Below are positions 57,498-64,000 of a stretch of DNA of 64,000 nt, one piece after another (the stretch's first letter is position 1; each line of letters starts with the position of its first letter). A program made the translations under genes and the position numbers. The DNA lies in the NCBI GenBank assembly GCA_024637045.1, contig JAGXFX010000019.1, positions 170,463-234,462 of the forward strand. Reading direction: 5' to 3'. The DNA comes from Soehngenia sp. Lineage in GTDB: Bacteria > Bacillota > Clostridia > Tissierellales > Tissierellaceae. The notes beneath the pieces are model-generated. The model had not been told where the DNA came from and did no database searches. It saw only the letters and a program-made list of their open reading frames with translations.

Positions 57498-57616
57498 GAG
57501 GTTATCCCCCTGGTAACCTCGAGTTAGATCTCTATTCCCAATACCCCTTTTGAACGGTTTTGTTCCATCCTATTAGTATAGGATGAAAGGCTCCCATTTC
57601 GGAGCCTTCTTTTTTT
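57498..57616 (+). ncRNA. Candidate C-rich small regulatory RNA (about 119 nt)
   Basis: A complete transcription unit with no ORF. Hairpin 1 (57498-57520) has an 8-bp stem GAGGTTAT/GTAACCTC and loop CCCCCTG. A single-stranded linker carries TTCCCAATACCCC (about 57535-57547). Hairpin 2 (57566-57585) is CATCCTAT-TAGT-ATAGGATG, a perfect 8-bp stem. Hairpin 3 (57587-57608) is a terminator AAGGCTCC/GGAGCCTT followed by CTTTTTTT. Exposed C runs can pair with Shine-Dalgarno sequences, as in FsrA, RoxS and RsaE. The adjacent Fur-like palindrome suggests iron control. Alternative: an attenuating leader of the asparaginase gene, which starts 98 bp downstream. Confidence 0.7.
57587..57616 (+). terminator. 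Terminator of the small RNA
   Basis: An 8-bp stem AAGGCTCC/GGAGCCTT with loop CATTTC, then C and seven T. A strong intrinsic terminator inside the asparaginase upstream region. Confidence 0.9.
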
Positions 57617-57714
57617 GTTGAAGCTTCTTCATGATTGTGTTACGATTTTATATATAGAAACAAAATACTTATTTCAACAAAATTATCTAACAAAAATAAA
57701 TAGGAGGTGTCCAG

Positions 57715-58701
57715 ATGACTAAAAAATTGGCAATAATTTTCACTGGAGGAACCATTTCAATGAAATTCGACCCAGAGCTTCACGCTGCAATACCTGCACT
57801 AAATGCTGATGAAATTGTAAACACCCTTAAGAACATCGAAGATATTGCAGATATTGAGGTGGTAAACTACGCAAATCTCCCTAGTCCTCATATTACTCCG
57901 GCTATAATGATGGATGTGTATCATCTCGTTATGGAAAAACTCGCTGATCCCACAATTGATGGTGTTATCGTTACCCATGGTACTGATACCATGGAAGAAA
58001 CAGCATATTTGCTCGATCTTTTGATAGATTCACCCAAACCTGTGGTAGTTGTTGGAGCAATGAGAAATTTTTCAGAACTTGGCTATGATGGGGCTAGTAA
58101 TTTGTCAGCAGCTATTTGTACTGCAGTTTCAGGCCGGTCAAGAGACAAAGGCGTACTCGTCGTCATGAACAATGAGGTCAATGCAGCCAGTCAGGTCACC
58201 AAGACAAACACACTTTCACTGGACACCTTCAAGTCACCGGAATTTGGAGCACTTGGAATAGTGGATAACGATGAAATCCTTTATTACAGAAGTATTGCCT
58301 CAAGACAAGTAATTGGTACCAAAAAAATAGAGGAAAGAGTTGCTCTGATTAAATCAGTAGCTGGAATGGAATCAGACATGATAGACTTTTGCATAGATAG
58401 TGGTTACAAAGGTATTGTTATTGAAGCAATGGGAAGGGGTAACCTCCCTCCCCAGATGGTCCCAGGAGTTAAGAGGGCAATTGAAAAAAACATTCCAATA
58501 GTTCTTGTGTCCAGATGTAACACTGGTAGAGTCCTGTACACCTATGGATATGAAGGCGGAGGAAAACAGTTGAGAGATATGGGAGCAATCCTTGGTGGAA
58601 ATCTACCCGGCCAGAAGGCTAGAATCAAATTGATGCTCATTCTTGGCAAAACCACTGATTATGAGGAAGTAAAAGAATTATTTGAATTAAATCTATACTA
58701 G
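57715..58701 (+). CDS. ansA: L-asparaginase (type I, AnsA-like)
   Basis: Hydrolyses asparagine to aspartate and ammonia (328 aa). No signal peptide, so cytoplasmic. Catalytic threonines are Thr13 in FTGGTIS and Thr in VTHGTDTMEETAY (about residue 88); VVVGAMR and the Lys of QVTKTNTLSLDTFKSP are typical. AGGAGGTG precedes the ATG. It may read through from the small-RNA promoter or have its own weak one. Confidence 0.92.
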   Translation: MTKKLAIIFTGGTISMKFDPELHAAIPALNADEIVNTLKNIEDIADIEVVNYANLPSPHITPAIMMDVYHLVMEKLADPTIDGVIVTHGTDTMEETAYLLDLLIDSPKPVVVVGAMRNFSELGYDGASNLSAAICTAVSGRSRDKGVLVVMNNEVNAASQVTKTNTLSLDTFKSPEFGALGIVDNDEILYYRSIASRQVIGTKKIEERVALIKSVAGMESDMIDFCIDSGYKGIVIEAMGRGNLPPQMVPGVKRAIEKNIPIVLVSRCNTGRVLYTYGYEGGGKQLRDMGAILGGNLPGQKARIKLMLILGKTTDYEEVKELFELNLY

Positions 58702-58707
58702 AATGTG

Positions 58708-58737
58708 TCAGGCGCCTCCATGGAGGCGCCTGATTTT
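58708..58737. terminator. Terminator between asparaginase and threonine synthase genes
   Basis: A perfect 26-bp GC-rich palindrome, TCAGGCGCCTCCA/TGGAGGCGCCTGA, with a short T tail, between convergent genes. Confidence 0.85.
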
Positions 58738-58741
58738 AGTT

Positions 58742-59935
58742 TCACTTTATCATATTTTCAAGATCCTCAATATCACAACTTTCCACATCAATTCTATGAT
58801 GCTTCAGACTTTCTGTAAACTTCAATCCTGATGCAGTTGCAATACAAACAATTTCAGAATCAGCTGGTATAGTTCCCTCATTGATTAGCTTATTTGCTGC
58901 TGCCAATGATGTTGCCGAAGCTGGTTGTACAAAAATCCCCGATTTTGCAAGGATCTTTTGATGGTTTATAATATCTTCTTCAGATATTCCAACAGCTAAA
59001 CCATTATTCTTCATGATCAGTCTAAGCACCTGATTTCCACTTGGGGGAAATGGGTTTTCGATAGCATGTGCGATTGTTCCATATTCCGTAAGCTGTTCAA
59101 CTTTGTCAGAACCAGATTCAAATGCTCTTACTATTGGATTACAGCCCTTTGCCTGTGAAGCTATTAAAATTGGCATTCTATCTATTATTCCACTTAGTTG
59201 CAACTCTCTGAAACCTTTCTCGATTCCCCTGAAATTTCCTCCAGCACTTGTTGGTATTATGATATAATCTGGTATTCTCGAACCTAACTGCTCATATATT
59301 TCAAATGCTGTGGTTTTATAGCCTTCCACTCTGTAAGGGGCATCTGAATTTATAAAGTAAATTCCATTTTCCTGTCCCAATCTGATGCTTTCACTATATA
59401 ACTCTCTATAATTACCTTTGACTTTAATAAGCCTTGGTCCATATATTCCTATTGGTCCAATCTTTTCTTCAGCCATTTCCTCTTTTACCAGGATCGTTGC
59501 CTGGATACCAGCCTTTGCTGCATAAGCTGCAACTGAAGCTGCCATGTTACCTGTTGAAACAGTACCAATCCTTTTAATTTCTTTTGCTTTGGCTCTAAGG
59601 ATACCCGTTAAAGTGCCCCTATCCTTAAAAGACCAGGTAGGATTCATTCCTTCATTCTTGATATATATATTGCTGCCTTTTATTTCACTATTTTCTTTTC
59701 CCAGATAGACTAAAGGAGTAGCTCCTTCTCCAAGACTCAAACTATCATCCAAATCCAGAAATGAAAAAAATGAACTATATCTTTTGAAAATACCTCTTTC
59801 CATTGGAAATTTTTCAGATATTTGCCCGTTCCTAACAGGCTCAATTTCTAGAGGCTCATTGCATTTAGTACACCTTCCGGTTTTAGTCTCATCATCATAA
59901 ATTTCTTTGCAGTTTGTGCATATAAGCTGGTGCAT
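58742..59935 (-). CDS. Threonine synthase-like PLP enzyme
   Basis: Fold-type II PLP enzyme (397 aa) best matching threonine synthase. An N-terminal zinc ribbon has Cys6, Cys9, Cys22 and Cys25. The PLP lysine is in WSFKDRGTLTG (about residue 105), with the phosphate loop TSAGGNFRG. It is cotranscribed with an IclR regulator rather than hom/thrB, so it may serve catabolism or a related ammonia-lyase reaction. Confidence 0.82.
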   Translation of the reverse strand: MHQLICTNCKEIYDDETKTGRCTKCNEPLEIEPVRNGQISEKFPMERGIFKRYSSFFSFLDLDDSLSLGEGATPLVYLGKENSEIKGSNIYIKNEGMNPTWSFKDRGTLTGILRAKAKEIKRIGTVSTGNMAASVAAYAAKAGIQATILVKEEMAEEKIGPIGIYGPRLIKVKGNYRELYSESIRLGQENGIYFINSDAPYRVEGYKTTAFEIYEQLGSRIPDYIIIPTSAGGNFRGIEKGFRELQLSGIIDRMPILIASQAKGCNPIVRAFESGSDKVEQLTEYGTIAHAIENPFPPSGNQVLRLIMKNNGLAVGISEEDIINHQKILAKSGIFVQPASATSLAAANKLINEGTIPADSEIVCIATASGLKFTESLKHHRIDVESCDIEDLENMIK

Positions 59936-59948
59936 AACTATACTCCCC

Positions 59949-60728
59949 CTATTTAAAAGTAGTCATGTGTTCTGAAGCTTCTTTTGCGATATCGACAATA
60001 ATCTTTATCCAGCGCTCCTTATTGTCTTGACTGAATCTGTTATTGGGTCCTGATATTGACAAACAAGCCATAAGTTCATCCTGCGGACCAAATACAGGTG
60101 CTGCTATACACGAAACCTCTTCATCCCTTTCCTCAACATCAAATCCATATCCGTCTTTCTTGATTCTTTGGAGCTCTTCTACTAATTCTTCTTTTTCAAC
60201 TATGGTATTTTCAGTAAATTTAACAAGATCGAGACCTTCTATTATCTCGTTTCTTTCATCCTGATCCTTATATGCTAAAAATATTTTACCGCTTGCCGTA
60301 CAATGCAATGGTGCAGTAGCTCCTGTCTTTGTAAACATCTTAATTAGCTTGTCACTTTCCTCTTGAGCAACATATACAATTTCTTCACCTTCCAGTATTG
60401 TAAGATTAGCTGTTTCTCCTGTATTATCTCTTAATTTCACAAGGAATGGCTTTAGTGCATCCGAGATATTGTTTTGACTATAAGCCGTCATACCCAATTG
60501 CCATAGTTTAAGGCTCAGTTTATATTTTTTTGTCTTTTCATTTTGGGAAATTATGTTTGATTCCTTTAGTGTATTCAGAATATGATAGGTGGCGCTTACC
60601 CCATAGCCTAAAGCTTCACTTATTTCTGTTGCCCCTTGTTCATGTTCCTGTTCTGCAATATAATTGATTATATCAAGAGCTTTTTTTACTGATCCGATAG
60701 TCTTTTTTTGCTTAGATTTTTTTTCCAA
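59949..60728 (-). CDS. IclR family transcriptional regulator
   Basis: A 259-aa regulator: N-terminal winged helix (VKKALDIINYIAEQEHEQGATEISEALGYGVSATYHILNTL, about 14-54) and C-terminal effector domain (PLHCTASGKIFLAY; GYGFDVEERDEEVSCIAAPVF). It precedes the threonine synthase-like gene by 13 bp and probably controls it in response to a small acid or amino acid (inference). Confidence 0.92.
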   Translation of the reverse strand: MEKKSKQKKTIGSVKKALDIINYIAEQEHEQGATEISEALGYGVSATYHILNTLKESNIISQNEKTKKYKLSLKLWQLGMTAYSQNNISDALKPFLVKLRDNTGETANLTILEGEEIVYVAQEESDKLIKMFTKTGATAPLHCTASGKIFLAYKDQDERNEIIEGLDLVKFTENTIVEKEELVEELQRIKKDGYGFDVEERDEEVSCIAAPVFGPQDELMACLSISGPNNRFSQDNKERWIKIIVDIAKEASEHMTTFK

Positions 60729-60753
60729 GACATCCCTCCGTTCAACTATTATT

Positions 60754-60781
60754 ATTGTACACTATTTTTTCTATTGGTAAA
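60754..60781 (-). promoter_or_regulatory. Possible promoter of the IclR operon
   Basis: On the minus strand: TTTACC (60776-60781), 16-bp spacer, TACAAT (60754-60759). Confidence 0.4.
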
Positions 60782-60825
60782 AGTCATTTCGAATAATCAA
60801 CTAATCTGAAAGGCAGCTGATAAAA

Positions 60826-61812
60826 ATGAAAATTCGAAAAAGCATAATAGATATTAGACTGGATTTTAATCCATTAATCTCAATTGATGATATCTGTTTT
60901 TTTGATATAGAAACTACAGGTTTAAGCAGAGATTATCACAATGTTTATCTGATTGGTTTACTCTTCTATAACAAAACATTCAACAACTGGACACTTATCC
61001 AGCTGTTTGCTGACTATATTGAAAAGGAGGAAAGAATCCTACTTGAATTCGTTGATAGAACCAAAGATTTTAATAAGTTAGTATCATATAATGGAGATTC
61101 TTTCGATATCCCATTCGTTAAGAAAAGACTCCAAAAATACGGTCACAATTGGGAAAATGTTGAATCTCTTGATTTGTACAAATATATAAGAGAAAACAGA
61201 TACATCATAGAAATCCCGAATCTTAAACTCAAAACAGTTGAAAAATATCTAGGTATTGAACGAATAGATTTGCTATCAGGTAAGGATTGCATTGATCTAT
61301 ACAAATCTTATACCAATAATCAGAGTGATGTGCTTCTTAAGCCTATACTCCAGCATAACTATGACGACTTGCAGCATATGCCACATCTTCTTAAACTCTA
61401 CAATCTCTTTGAAGACGAAAAGACATTAAAGATAGAGACTGCGGAACCAAATGTAATTTTGAAAATCGATAATATAGACTTTATTGAAAATAATCTTGTT
61501 ATTAATGGTATCTATGAACCCTCATTCACTATTCCTTGGATGTATTACCAACCACTTTATGCATTCCATATGAATAGCGAAAATGCTTTCCATGTTACTA
61601 TAGAAACGAAAAAAGCCAGATTATCTTACGATATTCTGGCTGATATAGCTGATCTTAGATTGATAGATAACATTGATATTAAAGCAGATCATTCACCGTA
61701 TGAAGCCCCACAGGGGATTCTTATATTGAGAGCAGGCAATAATATTTATGTTAAAAACATCAAGTCTATTTTAGAAGAATTATTTCTTAAGCACTATAAT
61801 AGTAAACAGTAA
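60826..61812 (+). CDS. YprB-like ribonuclease H-fold exonuclease
   Basis: A 328-aa DEDD-type nuclease of the YprB group. Exo motifs: FFDIETTGL (about 25-33), VSYNGDSFDIPFVKKRL (about 86-102) and HNYDDLQHMPHLLKLY (about 179-194). A C-terminal beta-rich region follows. Substrate not established. Ends directly in a bidirectional terminator. Confidence 0.88.
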   Translation: MKIRKSIIDIRLDFNPLISIDDICFFDIETTGLSRDYHNVYLIGLLFYNKTFNNWTLIQLFADYIEKEERILLEFVDRTKDFNKLVSYNGDSFDIPFVKKRLQKYGHNWENVESLDLYKYIRENRYIIEIPNLKLKTVEKYLGIERIDLLSGKDCIDLYKSYTNNQSDVLLKPILQHNYDDLQHMPHLLKLYNLFEDEKTLKIETAEPNVILKIDNIDFIENNLVINGIYEPSFTIPWMYYQPLYAFHMNSENAFHVTIETKKARLSYDILADIADLRLIDNIDIKADHSPYEAPQGILILRAGNNIYVKNIKSILEELFLKHYNSKQ

Positions 61813-61842
61813 AAAAAACAAACCTCAGGGTTTGTTTTTTTT
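61811..61842. terminator. Bidirectional terminator (YprB gene / tRNA array)
   Basis: A stem AAAAAAAACAAACC/GGTTTGTTTTTTTT with loop TCAG, between the convergent YprB gene and the last tRNA of the array. Confidence 0.9.
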
Positions 61843-61845
61843 GTG

Positions 61846-61922
61846 TGGTGGGCCTTCAGGGACTCGAACCCCAGACCTACCGGTTATGAGCCGGGCGCTC
61901 TAACCAACTGAGCTAAAGGCCC
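61846..61922 (-). tRNA. tRNA with CAU anticodon (Ile2 likely, or elongator Met), copy 1
   Basis: 77 nt with encoded CCA; acceptor GGGCCTT, anticodon loop CTCATAA. C4-G69 and C5-G68 pairs favour lysidine-modified tRNA-Ile2 over Met. No initiator GGG/CCC stem. Confidence 0.9.
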
Positions 61923-61946
61923 TTAAATCATTAAAATGATTTAAAG

Positions 61947-62023
<77 letters not shown>

Positions 62024-62046
62024 ATACATTGTAGTTTTAATAAATT

Positions 62047-62121
62047 GGACTTTTTGCGTGCCCAGCAGGTTGATTGTCGAAGTTCTACTTCGCTTCAATC
62101 TAGCTGATAGGGTGCAAGTCC
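62047..62121. repeat. Structured repeat, copy A
   Basis: Runs from GGACTT to AAGTCC and contains GTGCCCAGC ... TAGCTGATAGGGTGC. The arm pairs GATTG/CAATC and CGAAGT/ACTTCG. It is nearly identical to copy B in the base and different in the arm. Confidence 0.75.
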
Positions 62122-62149
62122 ATACATTATTGTAAAAAATTCATTCAAT

Positions 62150-62222
62150 GGACTTTTTGCGTGCCCAGCGATTAATTACCGAAACTTGTTTCGTCGTAAT
62201 TTAGCGGGTAGGGTGCAAGTCC
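62150..62222. repeat. Structured repeat, copy B
   Basis: Same ends and base as copy A (GGACTTTTTGCGTGCCCAGC; GGGTAGGGTGCAAGTCC), but the arm pairs AATTA/TAATT and CGAAAC/GTTTCG, so pairing is kept while sequence differs. Confidence 0.75.
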
Positions 62223-62254
62223 ATACATTATTAATTCTCAATTCACGATTCATA

Positions 62255-62308
62255 CCCTATCAATGAAATATCCAAAATCTATGATTTTGATATATTTCTA
62301 TTGTTGGG
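62255..62308. repeat. Structured repeat, copy C (reverse orientation)
   Basis: On the minus strand it reads GTGCCCAACAAT ... CATTGATAGGGTAT around an AAATAT/ATATTT and CAAAATC/GATTTTG stem. Flanked by short AATTCAC-type repeats. Confidence 0.7.
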
Positions 62309-62342
62309 CACTTTGCAATTCACAATACTGTAAAAAATGTAT

Positions 62343-62416
62343 TGGCAGGGGTGGAAGGAATCGAACCCTCAACGACGGTTTTGGAGACCGTTGTTATACC
62401 GTTTAACTACACCCCT
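62343..62416 (-). tRNA. tRNA-Trp (anticodon CCA)
   Basis: 74 nt with encoded CCA; acceptor AGGGGTG, anticodon loop CTCCAAA. Confidence 0.95.
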
Positions 62417-62459
62417 ACAAACTTTAAAAAAACTAAAAAAAAAAGACAATTAAATCTTA

Positions 62460-62535
62460 TGGTGCCCAGAGCCGGAATCGAACCAGCGACACGTGGATTT
62501 TCAGTCCACTGCTCTACCGACTGAGCTATCTGGGC
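62460..62535 (-). tRNA. tRNA-Phe (anticodon GAA)
   Basis: 76 nt with encoded CCA; acceptor GCCCAGA, anticodon loop CTGAAAA. Confidence 0.95.
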
Positions 62536-62558
62536 TAATGATTATGCCATTATGTAGT

Positions 62559-62635
62559 TGGTGGGCCTTCAGGGACTCGAACCCCGGACCTACCGGTTAT
62601 GAGCCGGGCGCTCTAACCAACTGAGCTAAAGGCCC
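62559..62635 (-). tRNA. tRNA with CAU anticodon (Ile2 likely, or elongator Met), copy 2
   Basis: Differs from the copy at 61846 by one base next to the T stem; the same C4-G69/C5-G68 pairs are present. Confidence 0.9.
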
Positions 62636-62647
62636 CCATACTATTTT

Positions 62648-62738
62648 TGGCGGAGAAGGAGGGATTTGAACCCTCGCGCCCCGTGAAGGACCTACTCCCT
62701 TAGCAGGGGAGCCTCTTCAGCCACTTGAGTACTTCTCC
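62648..62738 (-). tRNA. tRNA-Ser (anticodon GCU)
   Basis: 91 nt class II tRNA with encoded CCA; acceptor GGAGAAG, anticodon loop CTGCTAA, long variable arm. Confidence 0.95.
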
Positions 62739-62739
62739 T

Positions 62740-62830
<91 letters not shown>

Positions 62831-62835
62831 ATAAC

Positions 62836-62911
62836 TGGTGACCCATCCGCGACTCGAACGCGGGACACCCTGATTAAAAGTCAGGTGCTCTGCCAACTGA
62901 GCTAATAGGTC
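62836..62911 (-). tRNA. tRNA-Lys (anticodon UUU)
   Basis: 76 nt with encoded CCA; acceptor GACCTAT, anticodon loop CTTTTAA. Confidence 0.95.
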
Positions 62912-62973
62912 ATATTAAATTCATACCAAAGCATAATTTATACCAAACAATCCTGTCTGATATAAAATGAAAA

Positions 62974-63050
62974 TGGCTGGGGTGACAGGACTCGAACCTG
63001 TGGAATGCTAGAGTCAAAGTCTAGTGCCTTACCGGCTTGGCTACACCCCA
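62974..63050 (-). tRNA. tRNA-Gln (anticodon UUG)
   Basis: 77 nt with encoded CCA; acceptor TGGGGTG, anticodon loop CTTTGAC. Confidence 0.95.
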
Positions 63051-63056
63051 ACAATA

Positions 63057-63133
63057 TGGTGCACCTAGGAGGATTCGAACCTCCGGCACACGGATTAGAA
63101 GTCCGTTGCTCTATCCAACTGAGCTATAGGTGC
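63057..63133 (-). tRNA. tRNA-Arg (anticodon UCU)
   Basis: 77 nt with encoded CCA; acceptor GCACCTA, anticodon loop CTTCTAA. Confidence 0.95.
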
Positions 63134-63150
63134 AAGTAAGTTGTGTTTAA

Positions 63151-63224
63151 TGGAGCGGGTGAAGGGAATCGAACCCTCGCAATCAGCTTGGAAGGCTGGA
63201 GCTCTACCACTGAGCTACACCCGC
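63151..63224 (-). tRNA. tRNA-Gly (anticodon UCC)
   Basis: 74 nt with encoded CCA; acceptor GCGGGTG, anticodon loop CTTCCAA. Confidence 0.95.
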
Positions 63225-63262
63225 AAAAAGTTGTGCATGTATTGAAGTATTGAAATATTAAA

Positions 63263-63348
63263 TGGTGGAGGAGACTGGATTCGAACCAGTGAAAGCTCAG
63301 CTAACGGATTTACAGTCCGTCCCCTTTGGCCAACTCGGGAACTCCTCC
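63263..63348 (-). tRNA. tRNA-Tyr (anticodon GUA)
   Basis: 86 nt class II tRNA with encoded CCA; acceptor GGAGGAG, anticodon loop CTGTAAA. Confidence 0.95.
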
Positions 63349-63372
63349 TAATTTATCTCTGTCAAGAGAATT

Positions 63373-63448
<76 letters not shown>

Positions 63449-63454
63449 ATTTTA

Positions 63455-63600
63455 AATTCACAATTCTCGATTCACAATTAAGATTCTTCGCTTTCGCTCA
63501 GATACCCTATCAATGAAATATATCAAAATCAAAGATTTTGGATATTTATATTGCCGGGCACTTATGACATCCTTTAATTGTGCATTGTGCATTGTGAATT
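63455..63600. mobile_element. MITE-like palindromic element with imperfect 27-bp ends
   Basis: A 146-bp non-coding insert between tRNA-Thr and the tRNA-Asp pseudogene. Left end (63455-63481) has AATTCACAAT...CACAATTAA; the right end (63574-63600) is its imperfect inverse, TTAATTGTG...ATTGTGAATT. Inside are a TTCTTCGCTTTCGCTCAGA segment and structured repeat copy D. No transposase. Confidence 0.55.
63505..63558. repeat. Structured repeat, copy D (reverse orientation)
   Basis: On the minus strand it reads GTGCCCGGCAAT ... CATTGATAGGGTAT around a long AT-rich stem (CAAAATC/GATTTTG). Closest to copy C. Confidence 0.7.
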
Positions 63601-63614
63601 ATTTAATTGTATAA

Positions 63615-63755
63615 TGGCGACCTGGAAGGGACTCGAACCCTCGACCTCCCGAGACCTAACAGCAATCTTGATTGCGTTGTAGGTCCGATGCCGCGCAGTC
63701 CAAATCTTTGATTTGGTTTACGTAGCCGGCCAGCGTGATAGCGGTATTCCTAGTC
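63615..63755 (-). pseudogene. tRNA-Asp pseudogene with about 80-bp insertion
   Basis: 63615-63649 is identical to the 3' part of the intact tRNA-Asp (CCA, acceptor 3' strand, T arm, start of variable loop). The anticodon-stem sequence (CACGCTGG on the minus strand) reappears at 63730-63738 after about 80 bp of hairpin-rich sequence and then decays. The D arm and acceptor 5' strand are missing. The insert contains GACCT...AGGTC (63653-63685) and CCAAATC-TTT-GATTTGG hairpins. Confidence 0.75.
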
Positions 63756-63778
63756 TTTGTTTTTGTTGATGGTATTTA

Positions 63779-63855
63779 TGGCGACCTGGAAGGGACTCGA
63801 ACCCTCGACCTCCAGCGTGACAGGCTGGCATTCTAACCAACTGAACTACCAGGCC
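63779..63855 (-). tRNA. tRNA-Asp (anticodon GUC)
   Basis: 77 nt with encoded CCA; acceptor GGCCTGG, anticodon loop CTGTCAC. Intact copy of the pseudogene 160 bp away. Confidence 0.95.
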
Positions 63856-63939
63856 ATGGTAGTTCAATGAACATTTAATAGTGAACAATGAATAATTTTA
63901 AATTGTTAGTTATTCCTTGTTATCTGTTCATTGATATTA

Positions 63940-64000
63940 TGGTGGGCACAACAGGGCTCGAACCTGTGACCCCCTGCTTGTAAGGCAGGTGCTCTCCCAA
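63940..64000 (-). tRNA. tRNA-Val (anticodon UAC), 5' part beyond window
   Basis: 3' 61 nt with CCA, T arm, anticodon loop CTTACAA and part of the D arm; cut by the window edge. Confidence 0.93.

Noticed and set aside
57498..57616. T-box leader, 4.5S/SRP RNA or 6S RNA
   Set aside because: No T-box bases, no SRP GGAAG tetraloop motif, and too short and wrongly folded for 6S RNA.
61923..61944. TTAAATCATT/AATGATTTAA palindrome between two tRNAs as an operator
   Set aside because: It is a simple AT-rich spacer dyad inside a processed tRNA transcript, with no promoter next to it; kept only as a note.
62047..62222. Twister ribozyme (the GGTGCAAGTCC string resembles one twister loop)
   Set aside because: Copies C and D lack the string, it is explained by the tRNA-Ile 5' end, and the required closing strands after it are absent.
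62047..62228. CRISPR array
   Set aside because: Units are only two in tandem, are internally palindromic throughout, have no regular spacers, and no cas genes are nearby.
62342..62524. ORF reading GVEGIEPSTTVLET...GIEPATRGFSVHCSTD
   Set aside because: It is antisense to tRNA-Trp and tRNA-Phe; such peptides are the well-known false translation of tRNA genes.

Overview
The window is a stretch of a low-GC Gram-positive chromosome, most likely from an anaerobic member of the Clostridia (Tissierellales or Peptostreptococcales are plausible; I cannot name a genus). The reasons are an AT-rich sequence with strong AGGAGG ribosome sites and TTG/GTG starts, an Rnf complex, the radC-mreBCD-PBP2-minCDE block, L27 with the Firmicutes pre-sequence and its Prp protease, a selenocysteine operon with a Sec-containing SelD, and no respiratory genes. 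Nearly all genes are on the minus strand.

Layout. 1-7000: lepA (cut by the window edge) and lepB, rpsT, holA-comEC and an AlaX-type editing protein. 7000-12860: a minus-strand run comEA-selD-selA-selB-response regulator-tRNA-Sec. The selD frame crosses an in-frame UGA at codon 14, and the response regulator has Glu in place of the phospho-acceptor Asp. 13000-14300: a DacF-type carboxypeptidase. 14350-18800: obg-yhbY-nadD-yqeK-LCP-rsfS-ridA. 19000-23900: two radical-SAM-associated genes, rng, then L21-Prp-L27 behind a probable L21 leader. 23970-32850: radC-mreBCD-PBP2-minCDE plus maf. 32850-38800: Gx transporter/NusG-II pair and rnfCDGEAB. 39000-44950: polA-coaE-slt-peptide-binding lipoprotein flanked by two tRNA-Leu genes. 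45000-49800: beta-CASP RNase, lplA, acetyltransferase, mltG. 49950-54300: a cupin regulator with potABCD behind a consensus promoter and operator-like dyad. 54440-57370: LUD protein, cysteine desulfurase and ThiI. 57715-61812: asparaginase, an IclR/threonine-synthase pair and a YprB-like nuclease. 61846-64000: a minus-strand array of 15 recognisable tRNA genes (the last cut by the window edge) plus one tRNA-Asp pseudogene.

Two places look new. First, between the LUD-iscS-thiI operon and asparaginase there is a self-contained small RNA of about 119 nt (57498-57616). It has a TTGCAA-17-TATAAT promoter, a C-rich hairpin loop, a second perfect hairpin and an intrinsic terminator, and lies beside a 23-bp perfect palindrome whose core resembles a Fur box. 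It reads like an FsrA-type iron-sparing RNA. Second, the tRNA array is seeded with a family of small structured repeats sharing a GTGCCC...TAGGGT base and a variable arm that keeps its pairing. Two copies are in tandem next to tRNA-Ile, one sits in a MITE-like element with 27-bp imperfect inverted ends, and a possible relative interrupts the tRNA-Asp pseudogene.
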